Origin: Actinoplanes sandaracinus
Lineage (GTDB): Bacteria; Actinomycetota; Actinomycetes; Mycobacteriales; Micromonosporaceae
Reading direction: 5' to 3'
NCBI RefSeq assembly: GCF_030009775.1
Contig: NZ_JASCTH010000041.1
Span: forward strand, 1-64,000
DNA: 64,000 nucleotides
Part shown: piece after piece, positions 27,211-35,913 of the stretch
How positions within the stretch are numbered: the stretch's first letter is position 1
Layout: each line of letters begins with the position of its first letter
Notes under the pieces: generated by a model
Seen by the model: the letters and a program-made list of their open reading frames with translations, nothing else
Told to the model about the DNA's origin: nothing
The model's database searches: none
Position numbers and translations under genes: made by a program

Positions 27211-27920
27211 GAGCGGACGAGCGGGCGCCAGTACTGGCGGGCACCCGCGTCACGGACACTGAAGCCCAGGTTCTGCGCCGCCGTCCGCAGCTCCCGGATC
27301 TCCTTGGTGGCCTTCCGGCGCAATGCCGCCTCCCGGGCCTGCAGCACGGCGTTGAGCGCCGGTGGCAGGTTGGCGGCTCCAGACCAGCGGCGGTACAACT
27401 CCGCGTACGGGTCGCCGTCGTGCCAGGGGTACCCGTGCGCCTGGAACGCCAGGGCCAGGGTCGCACCGGACGTCCGGTGCCGTTCACAGATCAGCTGCCG
27501 TGAGTCCCGGTCCAGTAGGACGATGTTGCGGCCGTCGACGAAGGCGGCGTGCACGTCGGCGCGCGCGACGTCCTGGTGCCAGTCCCCCTGCTGAACCCGC
27601 ACACCGGCGTCGGTGATGGTCACCTTCGTCGACTCGCGGAGCACCCAGAAAACGACGGCCAGCCCCAACCCGAGCCAGAGGATCAGGTTGACGGCGACTT
27701 CCCATGGCTGGTCCACGGCGGCGACGGTGATGAAGATCGGCCGCATCGGCAGTGGGCCGGAGCGCGCCACCGCCCACCGGGCCAGCGACGGAATCAGGCA
27801 ACCGAAAAGGAGGACGCTGGGGAGCGTCACGAGGGCAAGGATCAGCCGGTCGAGCACGGGGAGCCCGACAACGGTCGGCCTGCTGCCGTGAGTCTCTACC
27901 GGTTCTTCGCTCACCAGCAC
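27207..27920 (-). CDS. YqeB-like membrane protein
   Basis: The product has 237 residues. Two N-terminal membrane segments (about 25-50 and 75-95) precede a PH-like beta domain (VTITDAGVRVQQGDWHQDV) and the characteristic AFVDGRNIVLLDRDSRQL and FQAHGYPWHDGDPY blocks of the actinobacterial YqeB family, whose role is unknown. The last 4 nt overlap the histidine kinase start, so it is the first gene of that operon and may modulate the sensor. Confidence 0.75.
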   Translation of the reverse strand: MLVSEEPVETHGSRPTVVGLPVLDRLILALVTLPSVLLFGCLIPSLARWAVARSGPLPMRPIFITVAAVDQPWEVAVNLILWLGLGLAVVFWVLRESTKVTITDAGVRVQQGDWHQDVARADVHAAFVDGRNIVLLDRDSRQLICERHRTSGATLALAFQAHGYPWHDGDPYAELYRRWSGAANLPPALNAVLQAREAALRRKATKEIRELRTAAQNLGFSVRDAGARQYWRPLVRS

Positions 27921-28288
27921 TTCACTCCGGTTGCGTCAAGGGCTGCCGCTTGGCCGCATCGAGTACCGAGGATAGACGTCGTGTGACGCACCGAGAAGCC
28001 GCTGTAGTAGAAGAGCGGACGACCCAAAGTCGACGGTACGCGGTTTCGGGTTCCGGGTTCGTCGACCTTCGGCTAGAAGCACTCGAACCTTGGTCTAAGA
28101 ATCGCCTCACCGGCCCATTCGCGCTCGCTAGCTCAGTTCCGTTGGTAGACACTCTGTGGACGTGCACGCGGTCCACCCACAACAAGCTCAAGTCCCTTTA
28201 GCCCATTCCCATTGCGCGGGGACGGGCGCATCCGAGCGCAGCGGGGAACAGCGCCTCCCGACCACCACGTAACGCCAAGGAGTCAGCT
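27921..28288. other. divergent promoter region between YqeB-kinase operon and ABC transporter operon
   Basis: 368 nt without a convincing gene. It must hold the promoters of both flanking operons and, by analogy with similar modules, the binding site of the response regulator. It ends in AAGGAG (28278-28283), the ribosome binding site of the ATPase gene. I see no clear palindrome. Confidence 0.45.
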
Positions 28289-29110
28289 ATGAGCAGAGCC
28301 CTAGGGCTGGTCGACGACGTCGAGGACGGCATCCCCGGGGACGCCGCCGCCCGTGCGGAGGGCGTCTCCAAGATTTATGGCACCGGCGGCGGCATGGTGA
28401 AGGCCCTCGACAACGTCACCCTCAGCATCCCGCGCGGCGGGTTCACCGGCATCATGGGCCCGTCCGGTTCGGGAAAGTCGACGTTGATGCACTGTCTCGC
28501 CGGACTGGATCAGGTGGACCAGGGCAAGATATACGTCGGCGACGTCGAGTTGACCGGCCTGCGCGAGAAGGATCTCACCCGGCTTCGCCGTGACCGGATC
28601 GGCTTCATCTTCCAGTCGTTCAACCTGATTCCGACGCTGACCGCGCTCGAGAACATCACGCTGCCGATGGACATCGCCGGCCGCAAACCCGACAAGGAAT
28701 GGCTCGACACCGTCATCGACACCGTCCGGCTGCGGGACCGGCTGCACCACCGCCCGAGCGAGCTCTCAGGCGGCCAGCAGCAACGGGTGGCTTGCGCCCG
28801 CGCCCTGGCCAGCAGGCCGGATGTGATCTTCGCTGACGAGCCGACCGGCAACCTGGACTCAAGCTCGGGTACCGAGGTGCTCAGCTTCCTGAAGGAGTCC
28901 GTGCGCATCACCGGCCAGACCATCGTCATGGTGACGCACGACCCCACCGCTGCCGGGTACACCGACAACGTGATCTTCCTGACCGACGGCCAGCTTGTCG
29001 ACAGGATGAAGGACCCGACTCCGGCGAAGGTGCTGGAGCGGATGAAGAACTTCGAGCCGCCGGCCCCCGCCGCGCAGGCCGGCACCCCACAGCAGGGGGC
29101 GGGCCGATGA
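28289..29110 (+). CDS. MacB/LolD-like ABC transporter ATP-binding protein
   Basis: The product has 273 residues. Walker A GPSGSGKST, Q-loop FIFQSFNLIP, signature LSGGQQQR, Walker B VIFADEPTG and VTHD are all present. Most of the nucleotide-binding domain matches the ATPase at 14430 residue for residue, including the LMHCLAGLD and AGRKPD stretches. The stop overlaps the permease start by 4 nt. It may export the cluster product or protect the envelope. The C-terminal 25 residues are Pro/Ala-rich. Confidence 0.95.
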   Translation: MSRALGLVDDVEDGIPGDAAARAEGVSKIYGTGGGMVKALDNVTLSIPRGGFTGIMGPSGSGKSTLMHCLAGLDQVDQGKIYVGDVELTGLREKDLTRLRRDRIGFIFQSFNLIPTLTALENITLPMDIAGRKPDKEWLDTVIDTVRLRDRLHHRPSELSGGQQQRVACARALASRPDVIFADEPTGNLDSSSGTEVLSFLKESVRITGQTIVMVTHDPTAAGYTDNVIFLTDGQLVDRMKDPTPAKVLERMKNFEPPAPAAQAGTPQQGAGR

Positions 29111-31650
29111 TGACCAAGCTCGCGCTGCGAAGTCTCGCGGCGCACAAGCTTCGCCTGGTGTTCACGGCCATGGCCGTGACCCTCGGGGTGGCGTTCGTGG
29201 CCGGCACGATGATCTTCAGAGCCACGGCGACCCAAGGTTTCGACACACTGCTCAAGCAGATGACTAGCCTGGCTGACGTAACGGTCGAGCCGAAACGGCA
29301 ATTCACCACGGAGAACGCCCCGCCGCGGCTGATCCCCCACGCGGTGCTCACCGATCTGCAGCAGAAGGTGCCGGACGCCTCGGGCATCCGCGGGGCGGTG
29401 GACGGGTACGCGGCGGTTCTCACGTCATCCGGCCAGGTAGTGGGCGGCGAATCGACAGGACACGTGGGCATCACGTTCGCCGAGCGGCCTGGTTCGCAGC
29501 TGAAGATCACCACCGGAAAGGCCCCGACCGGCCCGGAGGAGGTCGCCGTCGAGGGCCGGACGGCCGCTGACGGTGCACTGTCGGTCGGCGACACGGTCGA
29601 GGTTCAGACTCTCTTTGAGACCCGGAAGATGAAGGTCAGCGGCCTGTTCGACCTTGAGCAGAAGGGCTTCAGCGGGGTCTTCACGTTTGTCGCGTTCGCC
29701 CCCGACGTCGCGCAGAAGCTGCTGACCGGCACCGACCCGGGCGGGCCCAAGGAATACTCGGCGATCTACGTCCGGTCCAAGCCCGAGGTGACTCAGGCGC
29801 AGCTCGCCGCCCAGGTGCGGGCAGTACTGCCGCCCGAGTACGACGTCAAGGCCGGCGACGATCTGGCCGCAGAGACCAAGAAGGAGATCGACGAGCTGTT
29901 TGACCTGCTCAACCGAATCCTGCTCGTCTTCGCCGTGATCTCGATCCTGGTCGGCACGTTCATCATCTTCAACACCTTCACCATGCTGCTCGCACAGCGA
30001 ACTCGCGAGCTGGCGCTGCTCCGGGCGGTCGGCGCGAGTCGCGGCCAGCTGACTCGGGTGGTGCTGGGCGAGGCCGCCGCGATCGGCGTCCTGGGTTCGA
30101 CCCTGGGCCTACTCGGTGGCATCGGGGTGTCGTACGGGCTGCGCGCCCTTGTCGCCCGCTTCGGCGCCCAGCTGCCGGCGAGCGCGCCGGTGATCAGCCC
30201 CCGGACGATCATCACCGCATACGCGGTCGGCATCGTCGTCACCGTTCTCGCGGCATACTTCCCGGCCCGCCGGGCCACCAAGATCCCGCCGGTGGCGGCG
30301 CTGCGCGACGACGTGTCGCTGCCGCGCAAGTCGCTACGGGTTCGGCTGATCATCGGCCTCGTCATGGCGGCCGGTACCGGCTTGGCACTGGCCGGCAGCC
30401 TGTCCGCGGAAGGCGAGGAGGCCGGCGCGCTCGTCGCGGTCGGCGGTGTGCTGGCGTTCATCACGGCCTTCATGCTCAGTCCTGCGCTGAGCCGGCCGGT
30501 CATCCGGGTACTCGGCGCACCGATCACTTGGATCACCGGGATAACCGGCCGGTTGAGCCAGGAGAACGCGCGGCGCGACCCCCGCCGGACTGCGGCGACG
30601 GCGTCCGCCTTGATGATCGGCCTGTCGCTGGTTTCGATGGCAACGGTCGTGGCGAGCTCGATGAACGCATCAGCGGACCGGCGGCTCGACCGGGAGTTCG
30701 GCGCGGAGTTCTCAATGGAGCCGCGCTCGCTGGCCGGCTTCAGCACGGACGCCGTCGCCAAGGTCGAAGCCGTGTCGGGAGTGCGCAGCGTGACACCGGT
30801 GCAGGTGGGCACGATCCGGATCACCGGCAAGGAGGAACCCGTCGTGGTCGCCGATCCGGCCGGGCTGGCTGTACCGGCCCGGCTGAAGCTGGAGGAGGGC
30901 AACGCGACGCTGGGTACCGACGAACTGCTCGTCGGACGTACGCGAGCCACCGAGCGGGGTTGGCAGCTGGGTAGCACTGTCGCTGTGCAGTACCCCGACG
31001 GTAAGGACGCCACGGTGAAGGTGGTCGGCATCTTCAAGGACAACGCTGTCGTCACCCAGTCGTACATCATGAGCCCGGCAAGCTACCGCGCACATGCCTC
31101 GGGCAATCTGATCCAGCGGGCGTTCATCGACCTGGAGGACGAGAACCTGACAACGGCGACCGCCGCGGTGAAGTCCGCACTCGCCGGGTTCCCGAGCGTC
31201 CAACTCAAGGATCGGCAGGATGCCAAGAAGGACGCCCGCGAGGACGTCGACCGAGTGTTGAACATCATCATGGCCCTCCTCGCGCTGTCCATTGTCATCG
31301 CCGCGATGGGGATCGTGAATACGCTCGGCCTGTCCGTGCTCGAACGGACGCGTGAGATCGGCCTGCTCCGGGCGGTCGGGATGGGCCGCGGCCAGGTCCG
31401 CTCGATGATCCGTTTCGAGGCTGTGTGCATCGCGCTGTTCGGCGCGACGCTGGGGCTGGGCCTCGGCGTCGGCATCGGCGCCGCGCTGCAACGGGCGATG
31501 TCGGAGAACGGCATCGAAGTGCTCGACATCCCGCTGGACCGGCTCGGGATTTACCTGCTCAGCGCGGTTGCGATCGGGGTTGTCGCGGCGATTTGGCCGG
31601 CCTGGCGAGCGACCCGGATGAATATCTTGGAGTCCATCCGGCAGGCTTGA
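29107..31650 (+). CDS. FtsX-like ABC transporter permease
   Basis: The product has 847 residues, the same two-FtsX-domain plan as the permease at 15239. N-terminal helix at about 15-37, extracytoplasmic domain to about 265, first FtsX block (about 270-400, with LAQRTRELALLRAVGASRGQ), a middle helix pair, second extracytoplasmic domain, and final FtsX block (about 715-847, with LERTREIGLLRAVGMGRGQ). It forms the membrane part of the exporter with the overlapping ATPase gene. Its operon ends in a strong terminator at 31659. Confidence 0.94.
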   Translation: MMTKLALRSLAAHKLRLVFTAMAVTLGVAFVAGTMIFRATATQGFDTLLKQMTSLADVTVEPKRQFTTENAPPRLIPHAVLTDLQQKVPDASGIRGAVDGYAAVLTSSGQVVGGESTGHVGITFAERPGSQLKITTGKAPTGPEEVAVEGRTAADGALSVGDTVEVQTLFETRKMKVSGLFDLEQKGFSGVFTFVAFAPDVAQKLLTGTDPGGPKEYSAIYVRSKPEVTQAQLAAQVRAVLPPEYDVKAGDDLAAETKKEIDELFDLLNRILLVFAVISILVGTFIIFNTFTMLLAQRTRELALLRAVGASRGQLTRVVLGEAAAIGVLGSTLGLLGGIGVSYGLRALVARFGAQLPASAPVISPRTIITAYAVGIVVTVLAAYFPARRATKIPPVAALRDDVSLPRKSLRVRLIIGLVMAAGTGLALAGSLSAEGEEAGALVAVGGVLAFITAFMLSPALSRPVIRVLGAPITWITGITGRLSQENARRDPRRTAATASALMIGLSLVSMATVVASSMNASADRRLDREFGAEFSMEPRSLAGFSTDAVAKVEAVSGVRSVTPVQVGTIRITGKEEPVVVADPAGLAVPARLKLEEGNATLGTDELLVGRTRATERGWQLGSTVAVQYPDGKDATVKVVGIFKDNAVVTQSYIMSPASYRAHASGNLIQRAFIDLEDENLTTATAAVKSALAGFPSVQLKDRQDAKKDAREDVDRVLNIIMALLALSIVIAAMGIVNTLGLSVLERTREIGLLRAVGMGRGQVRSMIRFEAVCIALFGATLGLGLGVGIGAALQRAMSENGIEVLDIPLDRLGIYLLSAVAIGVVAAIWPAWRATRMNILESIRQA

Positions 31651-31658
31651 GATCCGCA

Positions 31659-31695
31659 CCGAGGCCGCGGCGGGAGCACCCCGCCGCGGCCTCGG
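31659..31695. terminator. strong hairpin terminator after ABC transporter operon
   Basis: A 16-bp perfect stem (CCGAGGCCGCGGCGGG with its complement) around a short loop starts 9 nt after the permease stop. It isolates the transporter operon from the SARP gene downstream. Confidence 0.85.
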
Positions 31696-31864
31696 CCGTC
31701 CAGGAGCACCGGCGGGTCGCTCTCAAGCCTCACAACACAGCCAAATAGCATGCAAAGCCTGAAATACATGAATCAGGCACCCTCCTGAAGCCCCCCTCGC
31801 TGAGCAAAGTGTTGCTAGGCTCGGCCAGGCTTGGCGCAGAGCAGAGCAGAGGGAGGGCGCACTG

Positions 31865-33781
31865 GTGGCTGGCGCGCAGGCACGACTTCTCGGGCCGGTC
31901 ACAGCCTTCATCGACGACGAACAGATTGATCTGGGCGCCCCTCGACAGCTGGCCGTCTTCGCCACTCTCGCGGCCCATCCCGCCCAGGTCGTCGACCGCG
32001 AACAGCTGGTCAACGCAGTGTGGGGCAACGACGCACCCACCACGGTGATGAACAGCATCTACACGTACGTCGCACGGTTGCGGAATCGACTGGAACCGCT
32101 CCGGTCGCACCGGGCCCCATCCGAGCTACTGGCTTCCGACGGCTCGGGCTACATGCTGCAGATCCCAGCCAAACAGATTGACAGTCATCTGTTCGTTGAA
32201 CATCTCGCCGACGCTCGGACGCTGCAGCGCGGCGCCGAGCTAGAGGCCGCAGTGGCCAAACTCGACCGTGGCCTCGCGCTCTGGCGTGGTACCGCGTACG
32301 GCGGGGCGGTCGGCCCGTTCGCCGAGGCGGAGCGAACCCGGCTCGCCGAGCTCCGGCTGGTCGCCCTGGAGGACCGCGCCGAGCTGCTGCTCGAATTGGA
32401 CCACCCGGACATGGTGTCGGGCGACCTGGTCGGCCTGGTCCGCCGGCATCCGCTCCGCGAGCGGCTGTGGTACCTCCTAATGCGTTGTCATGTTCAGCTG
32501 GGCCGGCACGCCGAGGCGGTCAAGGAGTACAACGAGCTGCGCCGGTTGCTCGCCGATGAACTCGGCGTCGATCCCAGCGAACGGCTGCAACGCCTCTATG
32601 GGGAGATCCTGCGCGGCATCCCTGCGCGGGGCCGGGACGACCGGGCCGGCGGCACGGACCGCGCGCAGCCCGTACCTCTGGCCCAACTTGCCCGCGAGGT
32701 CCCCGGCTTCACCGGGCGCATTGGCGAGCTGCACGACCTGCACGCGCAGGTCAGAGATGCCGAGACGGCCGGCGAGTCGGCAGCGGTCATGCTTACCGGA
32801 CCCCCTGGCGGCGGCAAGACGGCACTTGCCGTCCGGTTCGCCCACGCCATCGCCGACCGATACCCGGACGGCCAGCTACAGCTGGACCTGCGCGGATTCG
32901 CCGCGACCGATCCGATGTCAACGGCCGAGGCACTCGAACATCTCGTCGCGGCGCTCGGCGGGCCGAGCACGTCGACGCGGGATGTCGAACGCCAGAGCGC
33001 CGTATACCGCAGCCTGATCGCCGGCCGGCGGATGCTGATCCTGTTGGACAACGCTGTGTCGGCGCAACAGGTCCGCCCGCTACTGCCCGGCGACTCGTCC
33101 TGCCTGGTGATCGTGACGAGTCGCAACCGGCTGGCCGGGCTTACCGCGCGGGACGGCGTCAGACGCATCGCGGTGGAACCGCTGCCCTACCACGACGCGA
33201 AGCGCTTGTTCACCCGCGCGGTGGGGCAATCGGTGGGACCGTGGACGCAGCCGGCCGTGTGGCAGCTGATGGACGCGTGCGGTGGCCTACCGCTGGCGCT
33301 GCGGATCGCGGCAGCGCTGATCACCGAGGCACCATCGGCAACAGATGTGATCACCCAATTCACCGAAAATGACCTGCTGGACAGCCTGCATGTCGCAGGC
33401 GACACGGAGGCATCGCTCAGTTCGGTGTTCGAGTGGTCCTACCGCGCCCTGGACAACGATGGCGCGCAGATGTTCCGGTCCCTCGCCCTGCTCGACAACA
33501 GCATCTTCACCCTGGCCGATGCGGCGGCATCGAGCGGGTACTCCAACTGCCACGCTCGGAAGCTGCTGTCCGCGCTGGTAAACGCGAGCCTGGTACGGGA
33601 ACTCGGTCAGAACAGGTTCCAGATGGACAAGCTGATTTTCGCCTACGCCCGGCAGCTACAGAGGTTGAACGGTCGAGTTGATCCCATGCCGCTTCGGCGT
33701 GTCGTCGGTCGAACGCCGATCGAAACCGCCTCGACTCGAGGTTGCCCCGCCGGCGTCCCCTATTCAGAGGGAAACAGCTGA
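31865..33781 (+). CDS. SARP-family pathway regulator with NB-ARC domain (AfsR-like, short)
   Basis: GTG 31865 follows GGGAGGG. The product has 638 residues. A winged-helix DNA-binding domain (about 5-98, with LVNAVWGNDAPTTVMNSIYTYVARLR, split) is followed by a bacterial transcriptional activation domain (100-245, ending DELGVDPSERLQRLYGEIL). An NB-ARC ATPase has Walker A GPPGGGKTA (G312-T319), Walker B MLILLDN and CGGLPLAL. Large AfsR-type proteins continue with TPR repeats; here the sequence ends after the winged-helix part of NB-ARC with an atypical tail, next to transposase scraps. It probably activates the cluster downstream. C-terminal truncation is possible. Confidence 0.92.
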   Translation: MAGAQARLLGPVTAFIDDEQIDLGAPRQLAVFATLAAHPAQVVDREQLVNAVWGNDAPTTVMNSIYTYVARLRNRLEPLRSHRAPSELLASDGSGYMLQIPAKQIDSHLFVEHLADARTLQRGAELEAAVAKLDRGLALWRGTAYGGAVGPFAEAERTRLAELRLVALEDRAELLLELDHPDMVSGDLVGLVRRHPLRERLWYLLMRCHVQLGRHAEAVKEYNELRRLLADELGVDPSERLQRLYGEILRGIPARGRDDRAGGTDRAQPVPLAQLAREVPGFTGRIGELHDLHAQVRDAETAGESAAVMLTGPPGGGKTALAVRFAHAIADRYPDGQLQLDLRGFAATDPMSTAEALEHLVAALGGPSTSTRDVERQSAVYRSLIAGRRMLILLDNAVSAQQVRPLLPGDSSCLVIVTSRNRLAGLTARDGVRRIAVEPLPYHDAKRLFTRAVGQSVGPWTQPAVWQLMDACGGLPLALRIAAALITEAPSATDVITQFTENDLLDSLHVAGDTEASLSSVFEWSYRALDNDGAQMFRSLALLDNSIFTLADAAASSGYSNCHARKLLSALVNASLVRELGQNRFQMDKLIFAYARQLQRLNGRVDPMPLRRVVGRTPIETASTRGCPAGVPYSEGNS

Positions 33782-34496
33782 TCGAGGACGATAGATGAAA
33801 GACGCGCCTGACCCGCAATGATGTGAGTGTCCGGGTCGTATCCACAGTAGGATCAGGTGCGCCTTTCTGGTGGAGTACGAGTAGCGGCTGGTCATCGCCT
33901 CGGGCGGGAAAGGGCTGGCCGGCTATGCCGGTGCGGTCCTGCTGCGGCAGTGCGCGGACCGGGCCGGCCCGACCAGCGGATAGAACAAGGTTCTTACCGG
34001 TGACGGTGCGTAACACGTCGGGGACCCGTCAACCAGCACACCGTCGCAGCCGGCCCGTTCAAGCCGGTCGCCTGAACAACACCGCCGCCACCGCGACCGG
34101 CAGCGGCAACGCCTACGGCCAGTCCTCGATCAACTTTCACACAAAGAAGATCTATCGGATCCAGGCCGCCGCGCCCAATCAGGACACCCGGCGCCGGCCG
34201 CAGCCGCCCACCGGAATCACTTACCGTGAAGTCAACGGGCGTCAACTTATTTATTGAACGATCCCTCCCTGCGGGCACCGGTCCCGCCGTTATCGGGACT
34301 CTGCGTAACGCCACGATCGGCGCCACCAACATCGCCCGCGCCCTCCGTCGCGCCGACCGCCGACCGCCGACCTGATCACCGCCGTAACCAGCAGATATCC
34401 GACAAACAATGACCCCTGAGTAAACTCGAAACAAGGCGGCGGTCAATACCCGAACCTCCGGGCCTTTCAAACCATCTGATAGCGGGCATCTAGGCG
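33782..34496. other. transposase scraps between SARP and LmbU-like genes
   Basis: No intact gene. Two decayed transposase pieces are recognisable: about 33886-33981 in the plus direction (a frame reading SGGKGLAGYAGAVLLRQCAD, as near the start of IS1380-type transposases, with a TAG just upstream) and 34271-34375. The intervening AT-richer sequence (about 34100-34260) has no known similarity to me. Confidence 0.5.
34271..34375 (+). pseudogene. C-terminal scrap of a DDE transposase
   Basis: The frame reads IGTLRNATIGATNIARALRR and ends shortly after at TGA 34373-34375. The pattern LRNxxI...G.TNIA.ALR is the usual C-terminus of IS4-like transposases. No catalytic residues remain. Confidence 0.5.
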
Positions 34497-35270
34497 ATGT
34501 GTAGCGACGATCCACTGCAGAGCTGGCATCATCTGTCTCGGCAAGCGCACTTCGGGGGAAGGACTTTGGCGTTGACCAGCAATGACTTACTAAAATCACC
34601 GGGCAGGCACGGCCCACTCCAGCCCGGAACGGCCCTCACGACATCGGCCACCAGAACTTCGGCCGGGCCCGCAGCCGTCAACCGGCTAGGAATTGATAAC
34701 CGCGCGGTAACCAAACGAACCGCTCTCAGCATTCCACAAGGAATGCCGATCGGAGCATGGCGGAATCTGGGACGTCAGATCTTCGTCATCTCCGACGCCT
34801 CGGCATGGTGGCTCGGTGACTGGCTGATCTACGGGCAAGCGGCTTACCCGAACCGGTACAAGCACGCGATCGCCGAGACGGCGCTGGACTATCAGACGCT
34901 GCGCAACTACGCCTGGATAGCACGGCGCTTCGCCGCCCACCGGCGCCGCGAGAAGTTGAGCTTCCAACACCACGCGGAGGTCGCGAGCCTGCCGGAGGAT
35001 GAGCAGGACGCATTGCTGACGCAGGCTGACCTGCACAACTGGTCGAGGAACGAGCTCCGGCGCCGGATTCAGCAGCGTCGACGCGGAGTGAACGTCTCAG
35101 CCGAGGTCATCCACTTGCAGATGGACCTCGTCCCAAGCCAGAAGGATCGTTGGCAGGAGGCTGCCAAGCATGTCGACAAGGACCTTCTCGACTGGATCAG
35201 GTCTATCCTTGATCACGCCGCGGCGACCATACTCGAAACGGACGAGGCGCCCCGGCAAATGACCGCATGA
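34497..35270 (+). CDS. LmbU-like cluster-situated transcriptional regulator
   Basis: The ATG at 34497 gives 257 residues; a TTG at 34566 with GGGGGAAGGA 5-14 nt upstream (234 residues) is a good alternative. The core, residues about 80-190, reads GAWRNLGRQIFVISDASAWW, LGDWLIYGQAAYPNRY, LDYQTLRNYAWIARRF and LSFQHHAEVASLPEDEQD, matching the LmbU family of antibiotic-pathway regulators known from lincomycin, novobiocin and hormaomycin clusters. A TTA codon (34587-34589) lies just after either start, so translation may depend on the rare leucyl tRNA bldA. A U-run terminator follows. Probably controls the glycosylation cluster. Confidence 0.88.
   Translation: MCSDDPLQSWHHLSRQAHFGGRTLALTSNDLLKSPGRHGPLQPGTALTTSATRTSAGPAAVNRLGIDNRAVTKRTALSIPQGMPIGAWRNLGRQIFVISDASAWWLGDWLIYGQAAYPNRYKHAIAETALDYQTLRNYAWIARRFAAHRRREKLSFQHHAEVASLPEDEQDALLTQADLHNWSRNELRRRIQQRRRGVNVSAEVIHLQMDLVPSQKDRWQEAAKHVDKDLLDWIRSILDHAAATILETDEAPRQMTA
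34587..34589 (+). promoter_or_regulatory. TTA codon in the LmbU-like regulator (bldA-type control)
   Basis: In the frame of the LmbU-like protein the codons AAT-GAC-TTA-CTA occur right after the start region. TTA is very rare in high-GC actinomycetes and typically sits in pathway regulators, where it ties translation to the developmental tRNA bldA. Confidence 0.65.
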
Positions 35271-35273
35271 GAA

Positions 35274-35314
35274 CGCCAGCCGGCCCCTGAACGAAGGGCC
35301 GGCTGGCGCCTTTT
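35274..35314 (+). terminator. intrinsic terminator after LmbU-like gene
   Basis: A 13-bp perfect stem (CGCCAGCCGGCCC and complement) with a 9-nt loop is followed by CCTTTT, so it has both a hairpin and a short U-run. It begins 4 nt after the stop codon. Confidence 0.9.
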
Positions 35315-35343
35315 CATGGTCCGGTTTCCAGAAGAGTGCCACG

Positions 35344-35913
35344 ATGACCCAGGCGGCTCAACTAGTGCAGAATCACAGAATGACCGATTCACCATCTCCG
35401 CTGTCCGCCCAACCGGCCGAGACGGCGCCACTTCAGCTCCGCCCGCCCAGATTCAGGGTTGAAAGGCGGGCGATCACGCTGTGGACCCTACACGCGGTGA
35501 TCGGGATGATCGTCGTTGAGGGCGGGCTTTTTCTGACCTACGTGCTGTGGTCGGCGTCCCGGCCGTGGCTCACCCCAATCCTGTGGATTCTCGGCGTAAT
35601 CTATGTAGTGAATATCACCGTGATGCCGACCTGGCGGTACTACGTGCACCGCTGGGAAACCACTGATGAGGCGGTCTATTCGCTTAAAGGCTGGCTGACT
35701 CGCGAATGGCGGATCACCCCGCTCTCGCGCATCCAGAGCATCGACACCGTCAAAGGTCCGCTGCAACAGATCCTCAAGCTGGCAACAGTGAAGGTGACCA
35801 CGGCGTCCCGAGAGGGCGGCATCACCCTGGACGGACTCGACGCCGAGGTCGCCGCCGAGCTGACCCAGCGGCTCACCCACATCACCCAGATCACGCCTGG
35901 AGACGCCACGTGA
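35344..35913 (+). CDS. PH-domain membrane protein (YdbS-like)
   Basis: The product has 189 residues (ATG 35344; ATG 35380 also possible). Two membrane helices (about 40-64 and 74-94) are followed by a bacterial PH domain (about 98-180: WRYYVHRWETTDEAVYSLKGW, split, and LTREWRITPLSRIQSIDTV). YdbS and YdbT proteins are usually encoded side by side, as here, where the stop overlaps the next GTG by 4 nt. In Bacillus the pair is linked to protection from foreign or own antimicrobials. Self-protection is possible but unproven. Confidence 0.85.
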   Translation: MTQAAQLVQNHRMTDSPSPLSAQPAETAPLQLRPPRFRVERRAITLWTLHAVIGMIVVEGGLFLTYVLWSASRPWLTPILWILGVIYVVNITVMPTWRYYVHRWETTDEAVYSLKGWLTREWRITPLSRIQSIDTVKGPLQQILKLATVKVTTASREGGITLDGLDAEVAAELTQRLTHITQITPGDAT

